A stretch of DNA of 7,465 nucleotides, taken from positions 1 to 7,465 of the forward strand of contig JAILHQ010000094.1 in NCBI GenBank assembly GCA_024695725.1. The letters run 5' to 3'. The notes beneath the pieces were generated by a model. It searched no databases, had not been told where the DNA came from, and saw nothing but the letters and a program-made list of their open reading frames with translations. Shown here piece after piece: positions 1 to 7,001 of this stretch. This DNA is from Cyanobacteria bacterium RUI128. Lineage in GTDB: Bacteria; Cyanobacteriota; Vampirovibrionia; Gastranaerophilales; Gastranaerophilaceae. The translations under genes were made by a program, and so were the position numbers. Position 1 is the first letter of the stretch. Each line of letters starts with the position of its first letter.

Positions 1-12
1 CGACATACCCAT
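1..12 (-). CDS. Start of an MGMS... protein, runs off the left edge
   Basis: Only four codons are present (ATG GGT ATG TCG, reading Met-Gly-Met-Ser), continuing beyond position 1. The call rests on comparison with the right edge: the first 11 nucleotides are identical to the start of the gene at 7326, and the stretches just upstream are also alike (AACCTAGGGAAAAT here, AACTTAGGAAAAT there). In both genes an AGGA element lies exactly 12 nt before the ATG. A good promoter lies at 72-100 on this strand. I infer a paralogue of the right-edge gene, transcribed leftwards. Function unknown. The four codons alone would not support a call. Confidence 0.6.
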
Positions 13-24
13 AGTTCGTTTGTT

Positions 25-28
25 TCCT
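25..28 (-). promoter_or_regulatory. Putative ribosome binding site of the left-edge gene, long spacing
   Basis: The minus strand reads AAGGA ending 12 nt before the ATG at 12-10. That is longer than the usual 5-9 nt. The right-edge gene has AGGA at the same 12-nt distance, which suggests the spacing is a family trait. A second purine run (AGGGA) lies further upstream. Confidence 0.4.
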
Positions 29-44
29 TTATTTTCCCTAGGTT

Positions 45-60
45 TTGCCAGAATTGGCAA
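45..60 (-). promoter_or_regulatory. Leader hairpin of the left-edge gene
   Basis: TTGCCA and TGGCAA form a perfect 6-bp inverted repeat around a 4-nt loop. It lies between the predicted transcription start (about position 65, minus strand) and the ATG, so it would fold near the 5' end of the mRNA. No U-run follows, so I do not call it a terminator. It could stabilise the transcript or bind a regulator; nothing in the sequence decides between these. Confidence 0.35.
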
Positions 61-71
61 TTGTTATAACG

Positions 72-100
72 TTTATATCTACGTCATTAATAGACGTAAA
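72..100 (-). promoter_or_regulatory. Sigma70-type promoter of the left-edge gene
   Basis: On the minus strand a -35 box TTTACG (forward 95-100, 4 of 6 to consensus) and a -10 box TATAAA (forward 72-77, 5 of 6) are separated by exactly 17 nt. The predicted start is near 65, giving a leader of about 50 nt. This is the best-formed promoter I can see in the window. It is overlapped by a dyad at 80-98 and abutted upstream by a 34-bp palindrome. Confidence 0.45.
80..98. promoter_or_regulatory. Operator-like dyad across the left promoter
   Basis: TACGTC and GACGTA form a perfect 6-bp inverted repeat around a 7-nt AT spacer. The dyad spans the -35/-10 spacer and covers part of the -35 box, so a bound dimer would block the polymerase. 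It belongs to a cluster of six ACGT tetramers between 69 and 133. The binding protein is unknown. Confidence 0.35.
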
Positions 101-102
101 CT

Positions 103-136
103 TTAACGTTCACGTCGATATCGTTACAAACGTTAA
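103..136. promoter_or_regulatory. 34-bp composite palindrome upstream of the left promoter
   Basis: The arms TTAACGTT (103-110) and AACGTTAA (129-136) are exact reverse complements, and a self-complementary CGATATCG (116-123) sits exactly at the shared centre (119.5). The two 5-nt linkers do not pair. The AACGTT core of each arm is itself palindromic. The element abuts the -35 region on its upstream side, a usual place for an activator or a second repressor dimer. A TTAACGTTA lies at 6940-6948 upstream of the giant gene, so the half-site may be shared. Confidence 0.4.
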
Positions 137-246
137 TATAAGGGCGGATGTATTGATATATCAGTGTTTTGAGTGTATTAAATCTTTTTGTGATTCACTA
201 TTGTAAGTTTACGAATTTTCACTCATTTTTACTCTGGAATCGCAAG

Positions 247-273
247 AAATTGTTACAAAAGTTTACACAAAAT
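247..273 (-). repeat. 27-nt element, left copy (inverted pair with 7002-7028)
   Basis: Read on the minus strand, towards the left-edge gene, this 27-nt stretch matches the plus strand at 7002-7028 at 25 of 27 positions; only positions 6 and 13 differ. The core is TGTAAA-N5-TGTAACAA. It lies about 235 bp upstream of the left ATG, and its partner about 300 bp upstream of the right ATG, each pointing at its own gene. It may be a shared regulator site or the remnant of a duplicated upstream region. Confidence 0.6.
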
Positions 274-276
274 CTT

Positions 277-293
277 CAATTTTTTGAAAATTG
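277..293 (-). terminator. Weak terminator-like hairpin after the winged-helix gene
   Basis: CAATTTT and AAAATTG form a 7-bp stem around a 3-nt loop, 20 nt beyond the stop codon on the minus strand. The stem is almost all A-T, and only a short T-run (TTTT after AAGA) follows, so it would terminate poorly if at all. It is the only candidate I can find for the end of the transcript from the giant gene and its regulator. Confidence 0.25.
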
Positions 294-313
294 TTACATT
301 ACTTAACACAAGT

Positions 314-628
314 TTAGTAAGAGAAATATCTGTCAAAATCAACATCATCAAAACTGCAAAGCAGCAGGAAAATATCATCGTTTTCATCCATACGCTGAAA
401 ATTATATTCATCAAACAGCCAATATTTGGGGTTATTTCCTTTTACACGCACAATACTTTTTTCTTTAAGTATATTCAGTTTCTTTTTAACTGTATCCAGA
501 GGCAACTCAACGAGTTTTGATAATTCAACGGCTGTTATCCCGTCCTCATTATCATACTTCTCGGGAGTAAGGAACATAAGTTCCAGCCCAACCTTTTTGA
601 GTTCAAGATCTTCTTCTTCCATGCACAT
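314..628 (-). CDS. Small winged helix-turn-helix DNA-binding protein
   Basis: This 104-residue protein probably binds DNA as a transcription regulator. Residues about 29-75 read as a winged helix: a first helix (ITAVELSKLVE), a turn (LPLD), a recognition helix (TVKKKLNILKEKSIV) and a basic wing (RVKGNNPKYWLF). This is the general pattern of small MarR/ArsR-like wHTH domains, but I cannot assign a named family. Both ends are acidic (EEEDLEL; DENDD and DDVDFDRY), which may serve for partner contact. There are no membrane segments. The start at 628 is followed by a second ATG two codons later (622), also possible because no Shine-Dalgarno is visible before either. The gene lies 47 bp downstream of the giant gene on the same strand, so co-transcription is plausible. 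An inverted repeat just upstream suggests autoregulation. Its targets could be the dyads in this window; that is inference. Confidence 0.75.
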   Translation of the reverse strand: MCMEEEDLELKKVGLELMFLTPEKYDNEDGITAVELSKLVELPLDTVKKKLNILKEKSIVRVKGNNPKYWLFDEYNFQRMDENDDIFLLLCSFDDVDFDRYFSY

Positions 629-636
629 ATTTTTAT

Positions 637-664
637 GATAACAACAAAATATTAACTTGTTATC
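637..664. promoter_or_regulatory. Operator-like dyad before the winged-helix gene
   Basis: GATAACAA (637-644) and TTGTTATC (657-664) are perfect 8-bp inverted arms, with a palindromic AATATT exactly at the centre (648-653). The dyad starts 8 nt upstream of the wHTH start codon. It contains a possible -10 hexamer TAATAT (minus strand, 649-654), though I find no good -35. No T-run follows, so a terminator for the giant gene is unlikely. A symmetric site directly before a wHTH gene suggests autorepression. Its half-site resembles the TTGTTACA boxes in the two flanking non-coding regions. Confidence 0.45.
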
Positions 665-675
665 GTGTTAATGTA

Positions 676-3600
676 CTAGATTTCCTTATCTCTTGTTTCA
701 AGGCCAGGAGTTTCAACCGCTAACTGGCGAAGAACTTTGTTGTTGTATTCGACAAGTGTCATATGGTCTTTCTTTGCCTTCTGTTGATCCCTGTATCCTT
801 TTGAATATTCAGGCAGGCTAAGTTCATCAAGGAATTTGTATATCAAGTTAACGATGTTAATGTATGACTGAATTTCCTTGATTTCTTCGGTAACCTTGTC
901 GTTAACCTCAGAGAACGCATCGTTCATTCTGTGTTGCATAATGACACTCTTTGTTACTTCAGGTTTTGCCTTGATGAAGTTTACACCGTCATCGAGTGCG
1001 TTGAGTAATGTTTTTACGCTTGCTTTGTCTTCCGTATTTTTTGTACGTTTTTTGATGTTGCGTTTTGTTTTTGCAACAGCCTTATCCAATTCGGCAGGAT
1101 CTTCCATCTCGTCAATATTCTGTAAAAGATCTTCGTATTCCTGTTTGACGACATTTGTCAGCTTGTTAGATTTCCTTAAAAGGCCGGCAATTTCGTCAAT
1201 CTTACCTTTTGCATCAACACCTTCTATTGTCTTCATTTCAATCTTAACGATTCTGTCTCCAAGACCAAGTTTTTCAACAAACATTTTTGCAGTTTCGGTA
1301 TTGTCCTCTAAAATCAGGTTTCTTATCATATAGTCAATAGAAGCATCTGAATTCATACTGATTTTCTGATCCTGATTATAAGGGTCTACATAGTAATCGT
1401 CAAAGTAATCCTGAACGTTAGAAGCATTACCCATTTCTACGGCTTCCATCAGGTAGTCCTGTATTGAAACATATTTAGCCAGATTAAGTTCTGTTTCAAG
1501 GTAGTGTTTATACGTTTGCTGTTGTGCTTCAGGTTTAGCATCCTTAGCTGATAACAGAAGGAAGTTGTCAATTACTTCGAGCGGATGTGATGTCAGGTGA
1601 TATTTCTTGAAATCAGCCTGGAATTTTGCTTTTGCAAATTCAAGGTCCTCAGGATTTATTTTTTCCTTTTGTCCGCCGTTAATGGTTCTGTTAATCATAT
1701 CTTTCATATTTGCTCTTACAGTAATCTGAGCGTCAGGCTGAATGTACTTAGTTACAAACTTATCAGCTTTTTCGTTCAGTGCCTGTAATTCTTTTTCCAA
1801 TGCTTCAGGCGAAGTTTTTAAATCATCTTTCATATTCTTTGCATTGAAGGCTGCATTTGTAATCTCAACGTAGTCTTCTATTTGAGATTTTTTATCGGCG
1901 CCTTTATTTGAGAACATAGAAATCTTGTACTGAACTTCCATTGCTTCTCTGTTGCTGTCTATTGCGTTGTTGTTTCTGCGTGCTTTTACTTCAAGATTTA
2001 TCCAGTTTTCCAAATCATTTCTCATTGTTCTGTGATATTTTGGAGGAATGTTTGTATTCAGAAGGACATTGAAGTAATTTCTGAGTGCTTTTGAATGAGC
2101 GTCGTTAGACTCTTCAAAATCTTTGATGCCGTTTACGTGTTCTATCATTTCGATAGTTTCAACCATTGTATCAATGTCTGCGTTATAATCTGCTATGGTT
2201 GCCCCTTCTGGTATATCCATTGCGTCATAAGCGTCATTCAGTGCATCTTCCAGATCAGGATCTGACATGTTAGCAGTAATAAACTTTCCTATCATATTAT
2301 CAAGAACCGCTTTTTCAGCCTTTGTCAGAGGTTTTCCTTCCGGAATCATTTTTCTGTAATCATCAAGCTGATGGATAAGTTTGATGTCATAGATACAGTT
2401 CTTTTGCATTGCGATTGTGCCAAATGTATCATCAACAATTTTTCCTGCTGTTTCTATTTTGTTATTAAGAACCGGGTCGTTTGTTAAGTCAATCTTTGGA
2501 TATGCAGGGAAAGCACCATATTTTCTGTAATTAGCATCTTTGTACTTGTTAAATGCATTCGGATATTCCAGTGACATCAGTGAGAAATACATTGTTCTGT
2601 ACAAGTCGTCAAAGGTTCTTGCTCCGACATAGAAAGCACCTCGGGCATTTTTCTCAAGTTTTTTGAACTTATAAGAAGGTCTTGTTTTACTGATATCAAG
2701 TGTTTCACTGTATTCATCATAGAATAGAGTATTTCTCAAAAGGCTTTCAGCACCTTCGTTTGCTGCCTTAACCTTTTGAAGCAATTCATAGCCTTTGACA
2801 TCTTTTATTCCAAGATATTTGTCATCAATATCTCTTGTAAGTTTATCAAATTCTTCCTTAGGCATATCCTGAAGCGTTCTGTAAATGCGTACAAAATCAT
2901 CGTCTGACTGAGGTGCAAACTTGTCGTCTATCCATTTCTTTATGCCGTTTGCCTTATCAGAGGAGTTCTTCAGGTCTTCCTTTGTGAAGTAAAGGTTATC
3001 GACATAAACCTTTTCAAGGTTTTCTAAGAATTCTTTCTTTGCTTCTTGGCTTTTTTCTGATACAGGAATCTGTTCGTCAAACTGCTTGTCAGCACGTTTT
3101 AAGAAGAGATCTATGCTGTTTCTTACACTTCCGTTCCATTCTTTTTGTTCGTCTTTTTCAAGAGTTGCAACATTTTTAATAATCTTAGCCGCATCGTCGA
3201 GCGGAATCTTAATGTCGTGGTTCTTAAGAGCATTCAGTATAGCATTTGAGAAATCCAGACCGTGGTCATAAGCGACATACAAGAACGGGTTGCTTACAGC
3301 ATCGTTTTTGTTGAATGAATAGTAGAAGTTATCAAGTGCTATTTTTCTTTGTTTAGCCTTGATTTTTCTTACATCGTCCATTGTTTTTGCAGCACCGAGT
3401 TCTTTATACATGCTTGCATCTGCGTAAGAACCTCTTACGGCTGCTTTTTCAAATGCAACTTTTACTATATCGTTATCAGGTAAGCTGTTATATTCTTCTT
3501 CTGTTGTGATACCCTTGTTGAAAGTTGAATCAGTGATGCGTTCAATGATTCTATCATATTGCTTTCTGTAGGTTTCACCGATTGATTTGTTTCTGAAGAT

Positions 3601-6600
3601 ACGTTTCTGTATTTCTTCTTTTGTCATACCTTTGGCATATTTTTCAAGTTTTCCGATATATGCTGTTTCAGGAATGAAAATTTCATCTTTTATTGCGCCT
3701 GCAATATCTTTATATTCGGTTGTTGTACCTTCAAGAATAATATCGTGCATTATTGTGAAGTCGTAGTCGTTTGCGTGAGTCGGGTTTATTTTCTTGTAAA
3801 CCTTACTATCAACATCGTCAGGGCTGACGTGACCTTTTTTGTGAGTAAGGTTTTCAACGAAATTCCCGTTTAACCAGTCTTTGTTTGTAATGTAACCTAA
3901 TTCGCCACCGCGTCTGTCGCTGTAGTCAGTACGTGTCAGACCGTTAGAGTCAACCCAGGTGTTTTCGTGCTCTGAAGCACCCCAGGTGTTGTCGTGATAA
4001 AGGATGTCTTTTCCTGTCTTTTCATCTTTTACAACATCTGCAATATACATTGCGTGTCCACCCTGTCTGTCGTGGAAAACACTTGAACCTGATATGCCTG
4101 AATGTGTGCCGTTCTTGATTTTGTCTACGGCTTCATCAATATCTTTGACAGCATAGTGCGGTCTATCAGTTAATTGTTCAAAAATCTTTATCTGCTGCGG
4201 TGTAAATAATCCGCTGGTTCCGTCGGCTATAACCCAGTATGAACCTTCATTTGTACCAACATATCTTGCGATTTCTTCAAGAGGTTCTTTTATTTCTCTA
4301 TATTGGTATTCAAGGTTGCGGGTAACATCTGCATACATTGCGTTTAACTTACCGTGGATTTGTTTAACTCCTGCTTTTTCTTCTTTTGACAGTTTGTACA
4401 ATGTAGGATCGGAAATCTTTCCTTGTCTGCTTGAGAATTCATCTGATGAACGAATTTTATCTATTTTTGTGAATCTGTCCTGAAGTTTTTTCATTGTACT
4501 TACAGGAATAAGCTTGCCTTCGTTTTCCATCTTTTTCAGGATGATTGAGGCTGCGTTTGTAGTGAAATACGGTTCCCCGTTTTCATCTTCTACTTCGAGC
4601 ATTGCCCCTGCGTTCGCAATTGACTGGGACAGTGTGTTAAATCTGTTTCCGATACTTTGTACCGCATTTAGAATATCATCTTGTGATGCATCTTCCTTTA
4701 GACCGTTTACAGCTTTGAAGTTAGAGATATAAAAATCTCTTTGTTCTGAATCCGGACCGAGTACATTGTTTGTGAAGATTCCGAAGATATCAACGAACGC
4801 ATTTACCTGATCCTTATAGCCCATCTTGTTGAAGGCTTCCACATAAGCCTTTTGATCTTCAGGCTTATCTGTCAGATTCTTTTTAAGTTTGTCTAATTCT
4901 TTAAGAACGGTGAGTTTGTCTTCTTTTGAGTGCAGGCATGTTGCAGTTCTCTTTAATTCTGCTTTGTCGCCGTGTTTTATGGAATCTGATGCCCCATCAA
5001 TTTCATTTATCATTAGAGCTCGTCTGTTACCGTATCCTAAAGCCGAATATAGTTCATCAAGTTCGTCTGTAAGCAGGTAGTCAACCATATTTTTTACAGC
5101 ATTAAGCCCTTCAACTATTTTTTCCTTATCGTCAGGTGTTGTGTTGAAGTATGGCGCGAAGTGATTTAAGAGCTTCTTATCGTTGTTCTTTTCAATCTTC
5201 TTTATTGCTGTTGCATACCCGTCTGATATACGTGTTTCTCTGTCCGGAACGTTGTATTTTATAAGCATATCATCTTTGTTATCGTCCTCCATCATCCCGA
5301 CAACAACAGATGCTCTGTAAATAGCTTCAGCTTCATACATTTTTCTGGCTTTTGCTATCTTTCTTGCAGGAGAATTATTCTTGTTTAGTTTGTTATCAAG
5401 TGTGTTTATTTCCTCAAGTGTGGTGACGATATATTCCGAATTAGCTTTTAATTTATCTCTGTTAATGAGCTTTCCGTAGCTGTCAGTCAGATATGCTTCA
5501 ACCTTCTTGATTTTTTGAGAAGGTTCTTCGTTCGGAATAAATGCATATCTGCGTAATTCCTTCGGTAATTTTTCGATATTTGCAGATAACGGTTGAGCTA
5601 ACTTCATCATATCGCAAAACATCATTTCCTTTGACTGTTTTATAGCTGTAGGTGCAATATCTTCTATTGCTTTTCTGATGTATTGGTTATCTTTTTTGAG
5701 CTTCTCAATGTTGAGGTGTCTTTCGTCTCTGTTTTTGGTAGACTCGATATCCGATCTTATCTCGTCTGATTTTACGCTTCCAATATCAGCTTTTGCTTTT
5801 GTTAATACCTGGAAAAATGCCTGTTTATGAGCAAGTTTTTCATCAGGGATGCTCTTAGTAAAGAATGCGTCGTGGAAGGCATCAAAGTTGTTCTTGTCGA
5901 AGGCGTTAAAATCGTGCATATTTTCATTTTGAACGCCGTACATGCCTCCGATGTTCATCCATTGAAGAGTTGAAGCGTCAACTATTCTGTACCCTCTTTT
6001 TTGAGCATAGTCATAATCTACATAGATTTTCTTAACAGGTATTCTTTTACCCTTGCCTAAATTTTGTCTGTCATAAATCATTACGTTGTCGCTGCTGTCG
6101 AGTTCTGACAGAATCGCATCAACGTAGTTTGGTTTATCTTCGTATGCAATAGACTTTCTTGCTATTGAAATAGCGGCACACATACCGTGAGTCTTTTGGT
6201 TAATTGCCTTGATATTAGGAATTTTTGAATCAGGTGTGTTTACCGTAATATCGTTTACTATTTCTGAAAGCACCTGAGGCTTTTTGTCTTTGAGCTGTGG
6301 GTTTATTTCATATTTTGAGCTCATCATATAGTTAAGACGTTTAAGAATATATTTCTTCTGTTCAATAGGGGTTTCTGTTGATGTAATGAAATATTCAAGA
6401 TTACGTTCAATATCATCATGGTACTGCGTACCTTTTACGGCTTTAACAAGACGGTTTTTCCCCTTCGCAAGGTATTCATCATCTTTTGTCGGCTGTTTCT
6501 CGTCAAAAACACGATTGATTTCGGGCTGATACTTTTCTCTCAATATCGGATTTGAAATAGCTAATGACTCTTCTGCGGCGTGCTTAAGCTTTGCATTCCA

Positions 6601-6849
6601 GTCATTTTTAACAGGACGTTCAACTTTAGGAATAACAGTCTGATACTTCAGATTCTTACCTACATCAAGCAAAAATCTAATGTTTTCTTCACCTCTTTGT
6701 TTTGCCAGATTATCAATGGCTTCGTTTATACGACGCTGATTTGGTTCATTCAGTGAATAGTCATTGTTTTGTCTTAGTTGTGATACTGTATTTCTGTCTT
6801 CTCTCACGCTTTTAAATGCGGGTAAATTTGCTAAAAAGTTAACTTTCAT
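676..6849 (-). CDS. Giant papain-like cysteine protease candidate, 2057 aa
   Basis: I do not recognise the protein as a whole. A papain-type active site can be read: Gln218 and Cys224 (INQKTHGMCAAISIAR; papain has the same Q-x5-C spacing at Gln19/Cys25), His932 (GGHAMYIADVV) and Asn954 (YHDNTWG, like papain's NSWG). Residues 1-200 are mainly helical and could act as a prodomain. About 300-870 form a long charged helical insertion between the Cys and His halves, with coiled-coil-like stretches near 371-398 and 643-662. About 1040-2057 is a large helical tail with no fold I can name. I count only four cysteines (224, 412, 638, 1485), and see no signal peptide or membrane segment, which fits a cytoplasmic protein or one exported by a signal-less route. 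The start is supported by AAGGA 6 nt before the ATG. The frame is open throughout, with stop TAG. The gene leads the regulator gene. Substrate unknown; protease activity is inferred from motifs. Confidence 0.7.
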   Translation of the reverse strand: MKVNFLANLPAFKSVREDRNTVSQLRQNNDYSLNEPNQRRINEAIDNLAKQRGEENIRFLLDVGKNLKYQTVIPKVERPVKNDWNAKLKHAAEESLAISNPILREKYQPEINRVFDEKQPTKDDEYLAKGKNRLVKAVKGTQYHDDIERNLEYFITSTETPIEQKKYILKRLNYMMSSKYEINPQLKDKKPQVLSEIVNDITVNTPDSKIPNIKAINQKTHGMCAAISIARKSIAYEDKPNYVDAILSELDSSDNVMIYDRQNLGKGKRIPVKKIYVDYDYAQKRGYRIVDASTLQWMNIGGMYGVQNENMHDFNAFDKNNFDAFHDAFFTKSIPDEKLAHKQAFFQVLTKAKADIGSVKSDEIRSDIESTKNRDERHLNIEKLKKDNQYIRKAIEDIAPTAIKQSKEMMFCDMMKLAQPLSANIEKLPKELRRYAFIPNEEPSQKIKKVEAYLTDSYGKLINRDKLKANSEYIVTTLEEINTLDNKLNKNNSPARKIAKARKMYEAEAIYRASVVVGMMEDDNKDDMLIKYNVPDRETRISDGYATAIKKIEKNNDKKLLNHFAPYFNTTPDDKEKIVEGLNAVKNMVDYLLTDELDELYSALGYGNRRALMINEIDGASDSIKHGDKAELKRTATCLHSKEDKLTVLKELDKLKKNLTDKPEDQKAYVEAFNKMGYKDQVNAFVDIFGIFTNNVLGPDSEQRDFYISNFKAVNGLKEDASQDDILNAVQSIGNRFNTLSQSIANAGAMLEVEDENGEPYFTTNAASIILKKMENEGKLIPVSTMKKLQDRFTKIDKIRSSDEFSSRQGKISDPTLYKLSKEEKAGVKQIHGKLNAMYADVTRNLEYQYREIKEPLEEIARYVGTNEGSYWVIADGTSGLFTPQQIKIFEQLTDRPHYAVKDIDEAVDKIKNGTHSGISGSSVFHDRQGGHAMYIADVVKDEKTGKDILYHDNTWGASEHENTWVDSNGLTRTDYSDRRGGELGYITNKDWLNGNFVENLTHKKGHVSPDDVDSKVYKKINPTHANDYDFTIMHDIILEGTTTEYKDIAGAIKDEIFIPETAYIGKLEKYAKGMTKEEIQKRIFRNKSIGETYRKQYDRIIERITDSTFNKGITTEEEYNSLPDNDIVKVAFEKAAVRGSYADASMYKELGAAKTMDDVRKIKAKQRKIALDNFYYSFNKNDAVSNPFLYVAYDHGLDFSNAILNALKNHDIKIPLDDAAKIIKNVATLEKDEQKEWNGSVRNSIDLFLKRADKQFDEQIPVSEKSQEAKKEFLENLEKVYVDNLYFTKEDLKNSSDKANGIKKWIDDKFAPQSDDDFVRIYRTLQDMPKEEFDKLTRDIDDKYLGIKDVKGYELLQKVKAANEGAESLLRNTLFYDEYSETLDISKTRPSYKFKKLEKNARGAFYVGARTFDDLYRTMYFSLMSLEYPNAFNKYKDANYRKYGAFPAYPKIDLTNDPVLNNKIETAGKIVDDTFGTIAMQKNCIYDIKLIHQLDDYRKMIPEGKPLTKAEKAVLDNMIGKFITANMSDPDLEDALNDAYDAMDIPEGATIADYNADIDTMVETIEMIEHVNGIKDFEESNDAHSKALRNYFNVLLNTNIPPKYHRTMRNDLENWINLEVKARRNNNAIDSNREAMEVQYKISMFSNKGADKKSQIEDYVEITNAAFNAKNMKDDLKTSPEALEKELQALNEKADKFVTKYIQPDAQITVRANMKDMINRTINGGQKEKINPEDLEFAKAKFQADFKKYHLTSHPLEVIDNFLLLSAKDAKPEAQQQTYKHYLETELNLAKYVSIQDYLMEAVEMGNASNVQDYFDDYYVDPYNQDQKISMNSDASIDYMIRNLILEDNTETAKMFVEKLGLGDRIVKIEMKTIEGVDAKGKIDEIAGLLRKSNKLTNVVKQEYEDLLQNIDEMEDPAELDKAVAKTKRNIKKRTKNTEDKASVKTLLNALDDGVNFIKAKPEVTKSVIMQHRMNDAFSEVNDKVTEEIKEIQSYINIVNLIYKFLDELSLPEYSKGYRDQQKAKKDHMTLVEYNNKVLRQLAVETPGLETRDKEI

Positions 6850-6855
6850 ATTTAT

Positions 6856-6860
6856 TCCTT
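6856..6860 (-). promoter_or_regulatory. Ribosome binding site of the giant gene
   Basis: AAGGA on the minus strand ends 6 nt before the ATG at 6849, a normal Shine-Dalgarno and spacing. This supports the chosen start of the giant gene. The winged-helix gene has no such site, and the two edge genes have theirs at 12 nt. Confidence 0.65.
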
Positions 6861-6863
6861 AAA

Positions 6864-6879
6864 ATTTCACATGTGATAT
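6864..6879. promoter_or_regulatory. Palindrome in the leader of the giant gene
   Basis: TCACATGTGA (6867-6876) is a perfect 10-bp palindrome. Two further pairs outside one mismatch extend it to 16 bp. It starts 14 bp upstream of the giant gene's ATG and just upstream of its ribosome site, below the probable promoter, as expected of a repressor site that blocks transcription. Confidence 0.35.
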
Positions 6880-6900
6880 GCATGTTATAAAGATCCTAAA

Positions 6901-6929
6901 AATATATTTTGCTATTCAGTGCTTTTGTA
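6901..6929 (-). promoter_or_regulatory. Tentative promoter of the giant gene
   Basis: On the minus strand a -10 box TATATT (forward 6901-6906, 5 of 6 to consensus) has a poor -35 match TACAAA (forward 6924-6929, 3 of 6) at 17 nt. Transcription would start near 6894, giving a leader of about 45 nt that includes the palindrome at 6864-6879. A competing -10 (TATAAC, forward 6884-6889) has no -35. In so AT-rich a region chance matches are likely. Confidence 0.3.
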
Positions 6930-7001
6930 TTTACAAAATTTAACGTTAGGTGTAAGAATTACAATTTATTTCAGAGTGTAAAATTTTGTTATAAATGCTC
7001 C

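Larger units (their letters stand above)
247..311. repeat. Two imperfect 24-bp direct repeats, 41 bp apart
   Basis: Positions 247-270 and 288-311 both start AAATTGTTACA and end with a variant of ACACAA. They match at 20 of 24 positions with a period of 41 bp, close to four helical turns, so bound proteins would lie on nearly the same DNA face. The first copy overlaps the 27-nt inverted-pair element. The block starts just beyond the stop codon of the winged-helix gene. Confidence 0.5.
13..313. other. Left non-coding region
   Basis: This 301-bp stretch between the winged-helix gene and the left-edge gene has no convincing coding sequence. It is AT-rich and dense in inverted repeats. From right to left it holds two imperfect 24-bp repeats (247-270 and 288-311), a weak hairpin (277-293), a featureless AT-rich middle (about 140-246), the 34-bp palindrome, the promoter with its dyad, and the leader hairpin. 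I see no tRNA or other known RNA fold. Confidence 0.6.

Noticed and set aside
13..313. CRISPR array or replication origin from the repeated boxes
   Set aside because: Too few, irregularly spaced copies without uniform spacers, and no DnaA-type boxes or replication gene nearby.
284..520. Open frame on the plus strand opposite the winged-helix gene
   Set aside because: It begins in the hairpin and repeat block and runs antisense to a protein with a recognisable fold; its composition (Ile/Phe/Lys runs) is that of AT-rich non-coding sequence.
878..1333. Open frame of 151 codons on the plus strand inside the giant gene
   Set aside because: It lies antisense to a long, uninterrupted coding frame, has no ribosome site, and its Ser/Phe/Leu-rich composition is what the reverse of a Lys/Glu/Asp-rich gene gives.
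676..6849. Insertion sequence or phage structural gene explaining the giant frame
   Set aside because: No transposase or integrase motif, no terminal repeats with target duplication, and no phage neighbours such as portal, capsid or terminase genes.
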